In this document: one piece after another, positions 18,071 to 27,800 of the stretch
Position numbering within the stretch: the stretch's first letter is position 1
Layout of the letters: every line of letters starts with the position of its first letter
Origin: Shewanella polaris
GTDB taxonomy: Bacteria; Pseudomonadota; Gammaproteobacteria; Enterobacterales; Shewanellaceae
DNA length: 64,000 nt
Direction: 5' to 3'
Assembly (NCBI RefSeq): GCF_006385555.1
Contig: NZ_CP041036.1
Location: 620,001-684,000, forward strand
Notes under the pieces: generated by a model
Seen by the model: only the letters and a program-made list of their open reading frames with translations
Told to the model about the DNA's origin: nothing
Database searches by the model: none
Made by a program: the position numbers and the translations under genes

Positions 18071-18095
18071 GCAGTGGTTAGAAGACCGCGCATAG
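18045..18095 (+). CDS. 16-residue leader peptide ORF coupled to catalase
   Basis: The ATG at 18045 has GAGGAAAA upstream at good spacing and encodes MATVYDLIEQWLEDRA. Its stop TAG overlaps the catalase ribosome-binding sequence TAGGAGC, and the catalase ATG lies nine bases downstream. This geometry suggests translational coupling between the peptide and the enzyme. No peptide function is known to me. Confidence 0.45.
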   Translation: MATVYDLIEQWLEDRA

Positions 18096-18104
18096 GAGCA
18101 ACAA

Positions 18105-19565
18105 ATGAATCAAGGTAATTATTTAACCAGCCAAAATGGCGCCCCAGTAGCAGATGATCAAAATTCAATCTCGGCTGGTGAACGTGGTCCTCTGCTTTTA
18201 CAAGATTGGCATTTAATTGAAAAGCTGGCTCACTTTAATCGTGAACGCATTCCTGAACGCGTGGTTCATGCTAAAGGAACTGGCGTATACGGTACATTTA
18301 CACTAACTAAAGATTTAAGTGAATTTACCATAGCAGATCATTTTAATGGCGTAGGCAAACAAACAGAAACGTTTATACGCTTCTCTACGGTAGGGGGCGA
18401 AATGGGCTCCGCTGATGCAGAGCGTGACCCACGTGGTTTTGGATTACGTTTTTATACTGCTCGTGGTAACCATGATATTGTCGGTAATAACACGCCAACA
18501 TTCTTTATCCGTGATGGTATTAAGTTTCCTGATTTTATTCATACTCAAAAACGTCACCCACAAACCAATGTGAAAGATCCGCAAGCGATGTGGGACTTTT
18601 GGTCGCTAAATCCTGAGTCGATGCATCAGGTGACTATTTTGATGTCTGACCGTGGTATACCGGCTAACTATAGACAAATGCACGGTTATGGTTCGCATAC
18701 GTTCTCGTTCTGGAATGCCAAAGGCGAACGTTTTTGGGTTAAGTTCCACTTTAAGTCACAGCAAGGCGTAGTGAATTTAACTGGCGAACAAGCGGATATA
18801 CTTAAAGGGATCGATCCTGACTCATCACAACGTGACATGGTAGCCGCTATTACTGATGCTAATTTCCCACGTTGGACTGTGAATGTACAAATTATGCCAG
18901 AAGCAGATGCCAATACTTACGCCATTAATCCGTTTGATTTGACCAAAGTATGGCCGCACAGTGATTATCCGTTGATTGAAGTGGGTGTACTTGAGTTAAA
19001 TCGATTACCACAAAATTACTTTGCTGAAGTGGAGCAAGTCGCATTAGCCCCGAGTAACTTAGTGCCAGGAGTAGGGGCATCGCCAGACAAAATGTTGCAA
19101 GCTCGCTTGTTTTCTTATGCTGATGCGCAGCGTTATCGTATTGGAACTAATTATAATCAGTTACCAGTAAACTGCCCACATGCCGCGAAAGCTAATCATC
19201 ATCAACGTGCGGGGGCAATGGCAGGAACACAGTGTCCTTACCAAGGTAGCCAAACTGGTGGTGATGCGAGTGTGAATTATGGTCCAAATACTCAGGCACC
19301 ATTAACCGAAGTCGGTGATTTCGCCGAGCCGCCATTACGTTTAGAAGGTGAAGCTGCACGGTATAGTCGCTATAACCAAGATGATTATACTCAAGCGGGT
19401 AATCTTTATCGTATTTTTAGTGACGATGAGAAAAATCGTTTAGTAGAAACAATTGTGGGTTCGCTAAGTCAGACGACCCTAGATGTTCAACAAAAAATGG
19501 TTGATCACTTCACTAAAGCGGATGTTGATTACGGTCGACGTGTGAAGCAGGCGTTAGCCAAATAA
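18105..19565 (+). CDS. katB: Haem catalase, small-subunit monofunctional type
   Basis: This 486-residue catalase decomposes hydrogen peroxide to water and oxygen in the cytoplasm. The distal His55 lies in RVVHAKGTGVYG, the distal Asn in DIVGNNTPTFFIRD and the proximal haem-ligand Tyr in RLFSYADAQRYRIG. The length is that of small-subunit catalases. It is preceded by two overlapping short ORFs and followed by a strong bidirectional terminator. The symbol katB follows Shewanella usage and is less certain than the function. Confidence 0.95.
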   Translation: MNQGNYLTSQNGAPVADDQNSISAGERGPLLLQDWHLIEKLAHFNRERIPERVVHAKGTGVYGTFTLTKDLSEFTIADHFNGVGKQTETFIRFSTVGGEMGSADAERDPRGFGLRFYTARGNHDIVGNNTPTFFIRDGIKFPDFIHTQKRHPQTNVKDPQAMWDFWSLNPESMHQVTILMSDRGIPANYRQMHGYGSHTFSFWNAKGERFWVKFHFKSQQGVVNLTGEQADILKGIDPDSSQRDMVAAITDANFPRWTVNVQIMPEADANTYAINPFDLTKVWPHSDYPLIEVGVLELNRLPQNYFAEVEQVALAPSNLVPGVGASPDKMLQARLFSYADAQRYRIGTNYNQLPVNCPHAAKANHHQRAGAMAGTQCPYQGSQTGGDASVNYGPNTQAPLTEVGDFAEPPLRLEGEAARYSRYNQDDYTQAGNLYRIFSDDEKNRLVETIVGSLSQTTLDVQQKMVDHFTKADVDYGRRVKQALAK

Positions 19566-19625
19566 TAGTTGTTTTGCTAAAACATAACCGCCAGTTTATG
19601 CGTTAACGTTATAGATTGGGTTATT

Positions 19626-19663
19626 AAAAAAAACAGGAAGATAATCATTATCTTCCTGTTTTT
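19626..19663. terminator. Bidirectional terminator between catalase and ygiF
   Basis: AAAACAGGAAGATAAT and its exact complement flank a single C, with A and T runs at the two ends. It serves the convergent catalase and ygiF genes. Confidence 0.92.
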
Positions 19664-19721
19664 ATATCAATCATTTGTAGATGTAACAGCGTTTAATTTG
19701 CTAGTGCTTTAGCGTTTATAT

Positions 19722-21203
19722 TTACCAATAAATCGGGGCTTTTAAGGCACTTTTACGTGAGTGTTCCATGGCAAATAATAGACTGGTTTCTTTGTTGTCT
19801 AACCAAGCCTCAATATTAAGTTGATGCTGCTCATCAAGAGTCTTTAATATTTTATACGCAGACAGTGTGCTAATCCCTAATGCTAAATCTTGCCAAGGAG
19901 CCCGAAAAGTCTCACGCTTTTTAGCTTGATACATTTCTCCATAAGCAAACCCCACTAAAATACTTTCATCCAGAGCTTCTGCCACATATTGGTAATCTAC
20001 GCTGTTCATTTCAGATGTTATGGGCATTGACTTACCAATACGTTTCCAAGAGGCTTGTTGCAACTGGTTGGCAAATAGGCTCAATTCAGGATAATCATGC
20101 CATTGAAGTTGGCCATTTTCTGTGCGTAATAGTAAGTCTACTAAGGCTAATTGTAATTGGCCATACTCAGGTTGTTGCCATATGTCGCCTAGTTGAGTTG
20201 ATATAGACATTGAGTTGATGTGGTTTTGTAGTTGTTGGCAAACGAGAGTCTTATTATTGATGTTGCCAAGCTGATTGCCGTCGTCTCGTAACAATAAACT
20301 ACAACTTTGCAGTGGGCCAACGAATTGTAGTGCGTGCTCAAGTTTATCAAATAATGGGCTAATGTGTTGATTGAGTAATCCAAATTGATCTAGCGTCAGC
20401 CTAAGTAAGCGCACGCAACGACGTAATTTTCCCCATAGCATTGATTGTTGTTGTAAATCCGTTGCCGTTGTTAAGTTATTTTCTATTAATTGCCAACGCT
20501 CAAGAGCAGTTTCTAATATCGTGCTAAATGTTTGCGCTAAATTATTATCTTTAGACAGTGCGATATAATCAATATTTTCGATGCGGACGGGCTGTGACTT
20601 ACCTGCCAGTTGATACCCACGCTGTGCTTTACTGGCTTTACCTAGGCGCAACGGTACAGACTTAGCCACTTCTGTAGCAAGTATTAACAACGCAGAAGTA
20701 TCACCAGCAAGTAGTTCAAATTCGAGTTCGCATATAGGATCAACTCTATCCTGAGCAATGATTTCACCAACATCTAATGCAACTTCAATAAGACTATCGT
20801 TGATAAAAATATGCCAAGTTTGACGCTGAAAATTAGTTTCAAAAATACACGCTAACGATGTCGATACACTTTCCAGATCATTGCCTATTGGCCAAATTTC
20901 TTTAGGGAAAAGTGACAAGTTCGGTGTTTTATGATCAATACTGACATTATATTCTGGGCGTGAATGGATCCCGCCAACAACCCTACCTGCTGTTTTTATA
21001 GTCTGTTCGAGCTGATTATCGAATCCTCTTACTCTTAATCCCATATCCCAACGGCGCAGTTGTAAATCATCGGTATCGAAATATCCATTGGTGAGTTTCT
21101 TCTGACCTTGCGGGGTCGAATTAGGGTAGTTATTCAATACTTTTTTCAATAAATCATGATGTTGTGATTGAATGAATAGTTTTAACTCTATTTCTGCGTC
21201 CAT
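19722..21203 (-). CDS. ygiF: CYTH-CHAD inorganic triphosphatase
   Basis: This 493-residue protein resembles E. coli YgiF, which hydrolyses inorganic triphosphate with a CYTH tunnel domain. The CYTH hallmark ExExK is EIELK at residues 4-8, followed by YFDTDDLQLRRW, GLRVRGFD and the TIKTAGRV lysine/arginine pattern. The N-terminal half is CYTH, and the C-terminal half from about residue 215 is a helical, histidine-poor CHAD domain (WGKLRRCVRLLRLTL) that binds polyphosphate. It is convergent with catalase and divergent from the DUF47-pit phosphate pair, with phosphate-related genes on both sides of the spacer. Confidence 0.9.
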   Translation of the reverse strand: MDAEIELKLFIQSQHHDLLKKVLNNYPNSTPQGQKKLTNGYFDTDDLQLRRWDMGLRVRGFDNQLEQTIKTAGRVVGGIHSRPEYNVSIDHKTPNLSLFPKEIWPIGNDLESVSTSLACIFETNFQRQTWHIFINDSLIEVALDVGEIIAQDRVDPICELEFELLAGDTSALLILATEVAKSVPLRLGKASKAQRGYQLAGKSQPVRIENIDYIALSKDNNLAQTFSTILETALERWQLIENNLTTATDLQQQSMLWGKLRRCVRLLRLTLDQFGLLNQHISPLFDKLEHALQFVGPLQSCSLLLRDDGNQLGNINNKTLVCQQLQNHINSMSISTQLGDIWQQPEYGQLQLALVDLLLRTENGQLQWHDYPELSLFANQLQQASWKRIGKSMPITSEMNSVDYQYVAEALDESILVGFAYGEMYQAKKRETFRAPWQDLALGISTLSAYKILKTLDEQHQLNIEAWLDNKETSLLFAMEHSRKSALKAPIYW

Positions 21204-21260
21204 TGACTTTATGTTTGCCTTGTCATTAAATATTCACTAATGCGTCATATTATCTTCACA

Positions 21261-21278
21261 ATGTCACATTGCTGTAAT
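21261..21278 (+). promoter_or_regulatory. Candidate Pho box upstream of the DUF47-pit pair
   Basis: ATGTCAC, a four-base spacer and CTGTAAT match the PhoB direct-repeat consensus (CTGTCAT N4 CTGTCAY) at six of seven positions in each half, oriented with the genes. It lies about 162 bases upstream of the first ATG. PhoB control of phosphate transport is known generally; the match here is by eye. Confidence 0.4.
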
Positions 21279-21439
21279 AAAAATCTCTTAGGATAGCGTC
21301 GCTCGCATCATATATACTGAGCAACGATAACAGAGAAACTGTCGTGCGAAATTAAAAAACACAGTTTCATTATGTGGACGCTTGGGTTAACATGCGCCCG
21401 CTTTTTCCAAACTGGAATTAATTAAATAGGTAAACGGCA

Positions 21440-22120
21440 ATGCCAGTAAACTCTATTTTAGGTGTGTTTGCAAAATCACCTCTTAAACCTTTAGAACAGC
21501 ATATCGACAAAGTACATGAGTGCGCAGTACTTCTTGTTCCTTTTTTTGACGCAACCAATTCAGGCGACTGGGATGAAGCGATAAAAATACGCAAACAAAT
21601 TAGTTTGCTGGAAAATGAAGCGGATTCACTTAAACGTGAAATTCGCCTGACACTTCCTGGTGGGCTATTCATGCCCGTTGAACGTACTGACTTGCTTGAG
21701 TTATTAACTCAACAGGACAAAATTGCCAATAAGGCAAAAGACATCTCTGGTCGAATTATCGGCCGTCAATTAGTACTTCCTCAACCTATGCAAGATGCCT
21801 TTGGTGCTTATTTAAAGCGTTGTTTAGATGCAGTGTCTTTAGCTAAACGAGCGATTAACGAACTTGATGATTTACTCGAAACAGGTTTCCGTGGTCGTGA
21901 AGTTAAGCTAGTTGCCAATATGATCACTGAATTAGATCTTATCGAAGGTGATTCTGACGATTTACAAATTCAATTGCGTCGACAATTGTACGCATTAGAA
22001 TCTGAATTAAATCCGATAGATGTCATGTTCATGTATAAAATTATCGAGTGGGTTGGAGGTTTAGCAGATCTTGCTGAGTGTGTCGGTTCCCGCCTAGAGC
22101 TAATGCTAGCTCGTAACTAA
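21440..22120 (+). CDS. PhoU-like DUF47 family protein (Pit accessory)
   Basis: This 226-residue all-helical protein belongs to the DUF47/TIGR00153 family, which resembles PhoU and is usually encoded next to Pit transporters. It starts MPVNSILGVFAKSPLKPLEQH and contains the conserved patterns FFDAT, EADSLKREIR, LTLPGGLFMPVERTDLLELL and DDLQIQLRRQL. It lies 25 bases upstream of pit and probably regulates its activity. The mechanism is not established for most members. Confidence 0.9.
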   Translation: MPVNSILGVFAKSPLKPLEQHIDKVHECAVLLVPFFDATNSGDWDEAIKIRKQISLLENEADSLKREIRLTLPGGLFMPVERTDLLELLTQQDKIANKAKDISGRIIGRQLVLPQPMQDAFGAYLKRCLDAVSLAKRAINELDDLLETGFRGREVKLVANMITELDLIEGDSDDLQIQLRRQLYALESELNPIDVMFMYKIIEWVGGLADLAECVGSRLELMLARN

Positions 22121-22145
22121 TCACAAAAGTTTTCAAGGAAACAAC

Positions 22146-23414
22146 ATGGTTGATGTATTAGTCACCAACGGCCCTATACTTATTATGATAGCGGCTGCAT
22201 TTGGATTTTTGATGGCATGGGGAATTGGTGCAAACGACGTTGCCAATGCAATGGGGACCTCTGTGGGTTCTAATGCCATTACCATTAAACAAGCGATTAT
22301 TATTGCAATGATCTTTGAGTTCTCCGGTGCTTTTTTAGCCGGTGGTGAAGTCACGAGTACGATTCGAAAAGGTATTATAGACGCGAGTTATTTTGTTGAT
22401 TCGCCAGAGTTGTTGGTATACGGCATGATTGGTTCGTTACTTGCTGCTGGTATTTGGTTAGTGGTAGCGTCTGCGTTAGGTTGGCCGGTTTCAACAACTC
22501 ATTCAATTATCGGTGCTATTGTTGGGTTTGCCGCTGTAGGAGTTAGTGCAGATGCTGTTGAATGGGGGAAAGTTGGCGGTATTATTGGCTCTTGGGTTGT
22601 TACACCTGCTATTTCGGGTTTTATTGCTTTTATCATTTTTCAAAGTGTTCAAAAGCTCATTTTTAATACCGATGATCCGTTAGCGAGCGCTAAACGTTAT
22701 GTGCCTTTTTACATGGCATTAGCAGGCTTTGTGATGTCACTAGTGACGATTACTAAAGGCTTAAAGCATGTAGGCATACATTTTTCAGCTCTAGAAGGTT
22801 ATCTGTTAGCTACAGCAGTGGCGGCCGTAGTCGGTATACTAGGTAAAATAGCGATTAGTCGGTTAAAAATGAGTGACAAATCTGACCTAAAAACCCAATA
22901 CGGTAATGTTGAAAAAGTATTTGCTATTTTAATGGTGGTAACTGCGTGCTGTATGGCATTTGCCCATGGTTCAAACGACGTTGCTAACGCGATTGGTCCT
23001 TTAGCTGCAGTGGTTTCTGTGGTTGAAAGTGGCGGAATTATTGGTGCGAAGGCTGTTTTGGCCTGGTGGATTTTACCACTTGGTGCTGTCGGTATTGTGT
23101 TAGGTCTGGCTATCTTTGGTCAGCGTGTAATGCAAACTATTGGTAAAAACATTACTCATTTAACCCCAAGCCGTGGTTTTGCTGCTGAATTAGCTGCCGC
23201 ATCGACTGTGGTTATTGCTTCTGGTACTGGTTTGCCTATCTCGACAACACAAACCTTAGTTGGTGCTGTGTTGGGTGTGGGGATGGCCCGTGGTATTGCG
23301 GCAATTAATATTGGCGTTGTACGGAATATAGTTGTGTCTTGGGTTGTTACCTTACCAGCTGGTGCAGCATTATCAATTTTGTTCTTCTTCATTATCAAAA
23401 GTATTTTTAGTTAA
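22146..23414 (+). CDS. pitA: Low-affinity inorganic phosphate transporter Pit
   Basis: This 422-residue inner-membrane transporter carries out proton-coupled phosphate (metal-phosphate) uptake. It shows the duplicated PF01384 signatures, GANDVANAMGTSVGS in the N-terminal half and HGSNDVANAIGPLAAV in the C-terminal half, plus the paired GWPVSTTHSIIGA and GLPISTTQTLVGA motifs. About ten to eleven hydrophobic segments are visible. It follows the DUF47 gene closely in an operon and is followed six bases later by a MITE. Confidence 0.95.
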   Translation: MVDVLVTNGPILIMIAAAFGFLMAWGIGANDVANAMGTSVGSNAITIKQAIIIAMIFEFSGAFLAGGEVTSTIRKGIIDASYFVDSPELLVYGMIGSLLAAGIWLVVASALGWPVSTTHSIIGAIVGFAAVGVSADAVEWGKVGGIIGSWVVTPAISGFIAFIIFQSVQKLIFNTDDPLASAKRYVPFYMALAGFVMSLVTITKGLKHVGIHFSALEGYLLATAVAAVVGILGKIAISRLKMSDKSDLKTQYGNVEKVFAILMVVTACCMAFAHGSNDVANAIGPLAAVVSVVESGGIIGAKAVLAWWILPLGAVGIVLGLAIFGQRVMQTIGKNITHLTPSRGFAAELAAASTVVIASGTGLPISTTQTLVGAVLGVGMARGIAAINIGVVRNIVVSWVVTLPAGAALSILFFFIIKSIFS

Positions 23415-23420
23415 TTTAAT

Positions 23421-23702
23421 TAGGGTCTGTTGATCTTTGCAGGTTAAATTTTGTTCGAGATAAAAACGTTTTAATCGAGGCGAGCGGATTGCTGCCTAGC
23501 AATCTAAGCACCACTCGCTTAGCAAAGAATCGCTCAACAAAGAGTAAAACGTTTTTAGCCGAACCCTTCGGGCAGCGTTTGTTGGTCATTTTTACTGCGT
23601 TATCGACTTTTTATGTAGAATAACTACACCACAAAGTCTCTGCCTTGTACAAATGACCAACAATTCGCTGCAAAAACAACCTTGAAAGATCAACAGGCCC
23701 TA
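23421..23702. mobile_element. TA-flanked MITE-like element (about 280 bp)
   Basis: The ends GGGTCTGTTGATCTTT (23423 onward) and AAAGATCAACAGGCCC (to 23700) are inverted repeats differing at one position, and each is flanked by TA, which fits a duplicated TA target. An internal inverted pair, TTGTTGGTCATTT at 23579-23591 and AAATGACCAACAA at 23651-23663, forms a second hairpin. There is no ORF. The TA target and the short palindromic structure fit IS630/Tc1-type miniature elements. It sits six bases after the pit stop codon and could act as a terminator or fold in the transcript. Confidence 0.75.
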
Positions 23703-23834
23703 AGATGTAATGAGGTTTTCGCAAAAATGTGAACGTTAAATGCATTTAAGAAGGAAGTCATATGACTTCTTTCTTGCATTCAGAGCATTTAATAAATAGC
23801 ATGACAATAAGTTTTCTGAGTTTGGATAAATACA

Positions 23835-24416
23835 GTGTTTAGAGTTCTTTCAATCTTTATATTTATACTTGCATCAACAAGCGTGTTTGCGGCAGAATCA
23901 CCAACGCGTTTTATTTCTGATGATGTGTTTACCTATATTCACGGTGGACCAGGTACAGAGTTTCGTATTATCGGTAGTGTTGAAGCGGGTCAACCGATTA
24001 CGCTATTGGACAATACTGAAGGTGATTTCACCCAAATTATTGATCACAAAGGTCGTGAAGGCTGGGTTTTAGCCAGTTTAGTGACTGATCAGCCTACCTT
24101 TCGTGAACGCCTGCCAGAGATGGAAGCGCAACTGAAGCAGGCTAATGATCAATTGAATCAAATTACCAATAATACTGGCAATGTAGAAGAATCTTTAAAA
24201 CTGGCTAATGATAAGGTTGCTGAGTTACAAGCTGCATTATCTGAAGCGGTTAAAGAACGCGATCAAACCGAGTTAAAAGTACAACAAGCGGCTGATAATA
24301 AGCGTTACCAAATGTGGCAACAAGGCGGTTTAATTGGTGGTATTGGTGCATTGATTGGTATTGTATTAGTGTATTTACCTCGACCGCAGCACCGCAAGAA
24401 AAATCGCTGGATGTAA
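23835..24416 (+). CDS. ygiM: SH3-domain protein with C-terminal membrane anchor (YgiM-like)
   Basis: This 193-residue protein has a Sec signal peptide (MFRVLSIFIFILASTSVFAA), a bacterial SH3-type domain at about residues 22-85 (YIHGGPGTEFRIIGSV, GWVLASLV), a coiled coil at about 95-160 and a C-terminal transmembrane helix (GLIGGIGALIGIVLVYL) followed by RKKNRWM, as in TIGR04211/YgiM proteins. It starts with GTG at 23835 because no later start preserves the signal peptide. In E. coli ygiM follows ygiF; here the phosphate pair and a MITE lie between ygiF and ygiM. Confidence 0.88.
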   Translation: MFRVLSIFIFILASTSVFAAESPTRFISDDVFTYIHGGPGTEFRIIGSVEAGQPITLLDNTEGDFTQIIDHKGREGWVLASLVTDQPTFRERLPEMEAQLKQANDQLNQITNNTGNVEESLKLANDKVAELQAALSEAVKERDQTELKVQQAADNKRYQMWQQGGLIGGIGALIGIVLVYLPRPQHRKKNRWM

Positions 24417-24460
24417 CATCGTTTATTATGACCAGATTAATGTCATTAATATGAACACTT

Positions 24461-24492
24461 AAAGGCCAACTATTCAAACGTTGGTCTTTTTT
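24461..24492 (+). terminator. Terminator of ygiM
   Basis: AAAGGCCAAC, a nine-base loop and GTTGGTCTTT are followed by a long T run. The stem has one mismatch. Confidence 0.85.
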
Positions 24493-24814
24493 TTTGCTTT
24501 TATTTACAGAATAACAATAATGACGTTTATACAGGATTGTAGATTGGTAATAGTTATTACTTAACATTAGGTTATAAGTGTTTTGTCCTTATGTGTAATA
24601 CCCGCTCTAGCATGTTGCCTTTAGCTGGTTCAATGATATTAATCAAACGATTAACATCATTTTTTAGACTAAGGTGTCCAAGCTCACATTTTGAAGGTAT
24701 AATCGCCAAAAATCAGATCGTACATTGTATACAAAATAAAATATTGATGAATACAGTGTCCACTCAACATCGAAAATAACCATCCTTAACCTGACCTAGA
24801 TGGAAGTGAAAACT

Positions 24815-27800
24815 ATGTTCAAAGCGAGTGAAGTACTGGGCGGTCGCTATGACAATGCCACTCTTGAAGAACTGTTTACTGCAGTGACCAACAACTACAT
24901 TGTCGATGAAGAGCAATACCTATCTGAATTAATTAAACTTGTGCCTTCGTCAGAACAAGATATTGAACAAGTGACTCGTCGTGCCCATGAGCTTGTGAGC
25001 AAAGTTCGTCAGTTTGAGAAAAAAGGTCTTATGGTGGGTATTGATGCATTTTTGCAGCAATACAGCTTAGAAACTAAAGAAGGCATTATTTTAATGTGCT
25101 TGGCTGAAGCCTTGTTGCGTATTCCTGATGCTGAAACCGCGGATGCGCTTATTCAAGATAAGCTGTCTGGTGCTAAATGGGATGAACATCTTAATCATAG
25201 TGGTTCACTTCTGGTTAATGCCTCGACATGGGGATTAATGTTAACAGGTCGAATTGTAAAATTAGATCGTAACGTTGACGGTACGCCAAGCAACTTACTT
25301 AAACGTCTGGTTAATCGCATCGGCGAACCTATGATCCGACAAGCGATGCTTGCGGCCATGAAGATTATGGGTAAACAGTTTGTGTTAGGGCGCGATGTTA
25401 AAGAAGGGCTTAAAAATAGCGACGCTAAACGCAAGCTAGGTTATACCCACAGTTATGACATGTTAGGTGAAGCTGCATTAACCGCCAACGATGCGCAAAA
25501 ATACTTTATGGATTACAGCGATGCTATTCGTGATATTGGTGCCCAGCAATATGATGACTCTGATTCGCCAAGACCGACTATTTCAATCAAGTTATCTGCA
25601 CTGCATCCTCGTTATGAAGTCGCTAATGAGGACCGCGTACTAAGCGAATTATACGACACTGTTATTAAGTTGATTGTACAAGCGCGTCAACTCAATATCG
25701 GCATTTCTATCGATGCAGAAGAAGTCGACCGTCTTGAGTTATCACTGAAATTATTTAAGCAGCTTTATCAGTCAGAAGCCGCTAAAGGCTGGGGCTTACT
25801 AGGCATTGTGGTGCAAGCTTATTCTAAGCGTTGTTTACCAGTGTTGTGTTGGTTGACGTGTCTTGCAAAAGACCAAGGTGATGAAATTCCATTGCGCTTA
25901 GTAAAAGGCGCTTACTGGGATAGCGAGCTTAAATGGGCACAGCAAGCAGGCGAAGCCGGTTATCCTCTTTATACCCGTAAAGCGGGCACTGATGTAAGTT
26001 ACTTGGCTTGTGTGCGATATTTGTTGTCTGATGCTACTCGTGGCGCTATTTATCCGCAATTTGCCACCCATAATGCCCAGACCGTCGCCAGTATTGATGC
26101 TATGGCAGGCGATAGGTTATACGAATTCCAACGTTTACACGGTATGGGGCAAGAGCTTTACGACACAATGCTTGCTGAAAGTGGCGCTAAAGCGGTACGT
26201 ATTTATGCCCCCATTGGAGCCCATAAAGATTTACTGCCGTATTTAGTCCGCCGCTTACTGGAAAACGGTGCTAATACCTCATTTGTGCATAAACTGGTTG
26301 ATCCTAATACGCCAATAGAAAGTTTGGTCATTCACCCATTGGTGACGCTATTAGGCTATAAATCGTTAGCTAACCATCAAATTGCTCAACCTGCTGATAT
26401 TTTTGGTGCAGAACGTAAGAATTCTAAAGGACTAAACATGAACATTATTTCTGAATCAGAGCCATTTTTTGCAGCATTAGACAAATTTAGTGATACTCAA
26501 TGGGCAGCGGGCCCATTAGTAAACGGTAAAACCTTAACGGGTGAAGTGCAAACCGTTGTTAGCCCATACGATACGTCATTAACAGTAGGCAAAGTGGCTT
26601 TTGCAGATGCAAACGCTATTGAACAAGCCATTGCTGGCGCAGATGCGGCTTTTAGTGGTTGGGCTCGCACACCTGTTGAGACTCGTGCTAATGCACTACA
26701 GAAATTAGCTGATTTATTGGAAGAGAACCGTGAAGAGCTAATTGTGTTATGTACTCGTGAAGCGGGTAAAAGTATTCAAGACGGTATTGATGAAGTGCGT
26801 GAAGCGGTAGATTTTTGTCGCTATTATGCCGTACAAGCTAAGAAAATGATGGCTCAACCAGAATTACTTCCTGGTCCAACAGGCGAGTTAAACGAGTTAT
26901 TTTTACAAGGGCGCGGCATTTTTGTGTGTATTAGTCCGTGGAACTTCCCATTAGCGATTTTCCTCGGTCAAGTTTCAGCAGCACTTGCTGCAGGTAATAC
27001 CGTTATAGCAAAGCCTGCAGAGCAAACTTGTTTAGTGGGTTATCGTGCAGTGCAACTGGCACATGAAGCAGGTATTCCTACCGACGTATTACAGTTTTTA
27101 CCCGGCACTGGTGCTGTTGTTGGTTCAGCTATCACCGCCGATGAGCGTATTGGCGGAGTATGTTTTACTGGCTCGACCGGTACCGCAAAATTAATTAACC
27201 GCACTTTGGCAAACCGTGATGGCGCTATTATTCCATTAATTGCAGAAACCGGTGGTCAAAATGCCATGGTTGTAGATTCAACATCACAACCAGAACAAGT
27301 GGTAAACGATGTGATTTCATCATCGTTTACCAGCGCTGGGCAACGTTGTTCCGCACTGCGAGTATTGTTCTTACAAGAAGATATTGCCGATCGAGTCATT
27401 GAAGTCATGAAAGGCGCTATGGAGCAATTAGTGATTGGTAACCCTAGTTCGGTTAAAACCGATGTAGGCCCTGTGATTGATGCCACCGCCAAAGCGAACT
27501 TGAATGCTCATATCGATCATATCTGCCAAGTCGGTAAACTCATCAATAAGCTTGAGTTACCTGCTGGCACTGAAAAGGGCCATTTTGTCGCACCAACAGC
27601 CGTTGAGATCAATTCGATAAAGATGCTAGAAAAAGAGCATTTTGGCCCTATTTTGCATATTATCCGTTATAAAGCGGCTGACTTAGGTAACGTCATTGAT
27701 GAAATCAATAGCACAGGATTCGGTTTAACCTTAGGGATCCACAGCCGTAATGAAGGGCATGCACTATCATTGGCTGATAAAGTCAATGTGGGTAACGTGT

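Noticed and set aside
24591..24779. 62-codon ORF upstream of putA.
   Set aside because: It has no clear ribosome-binding site and an unremarkable composition. It lies in the putA promoter region and is probably chance.
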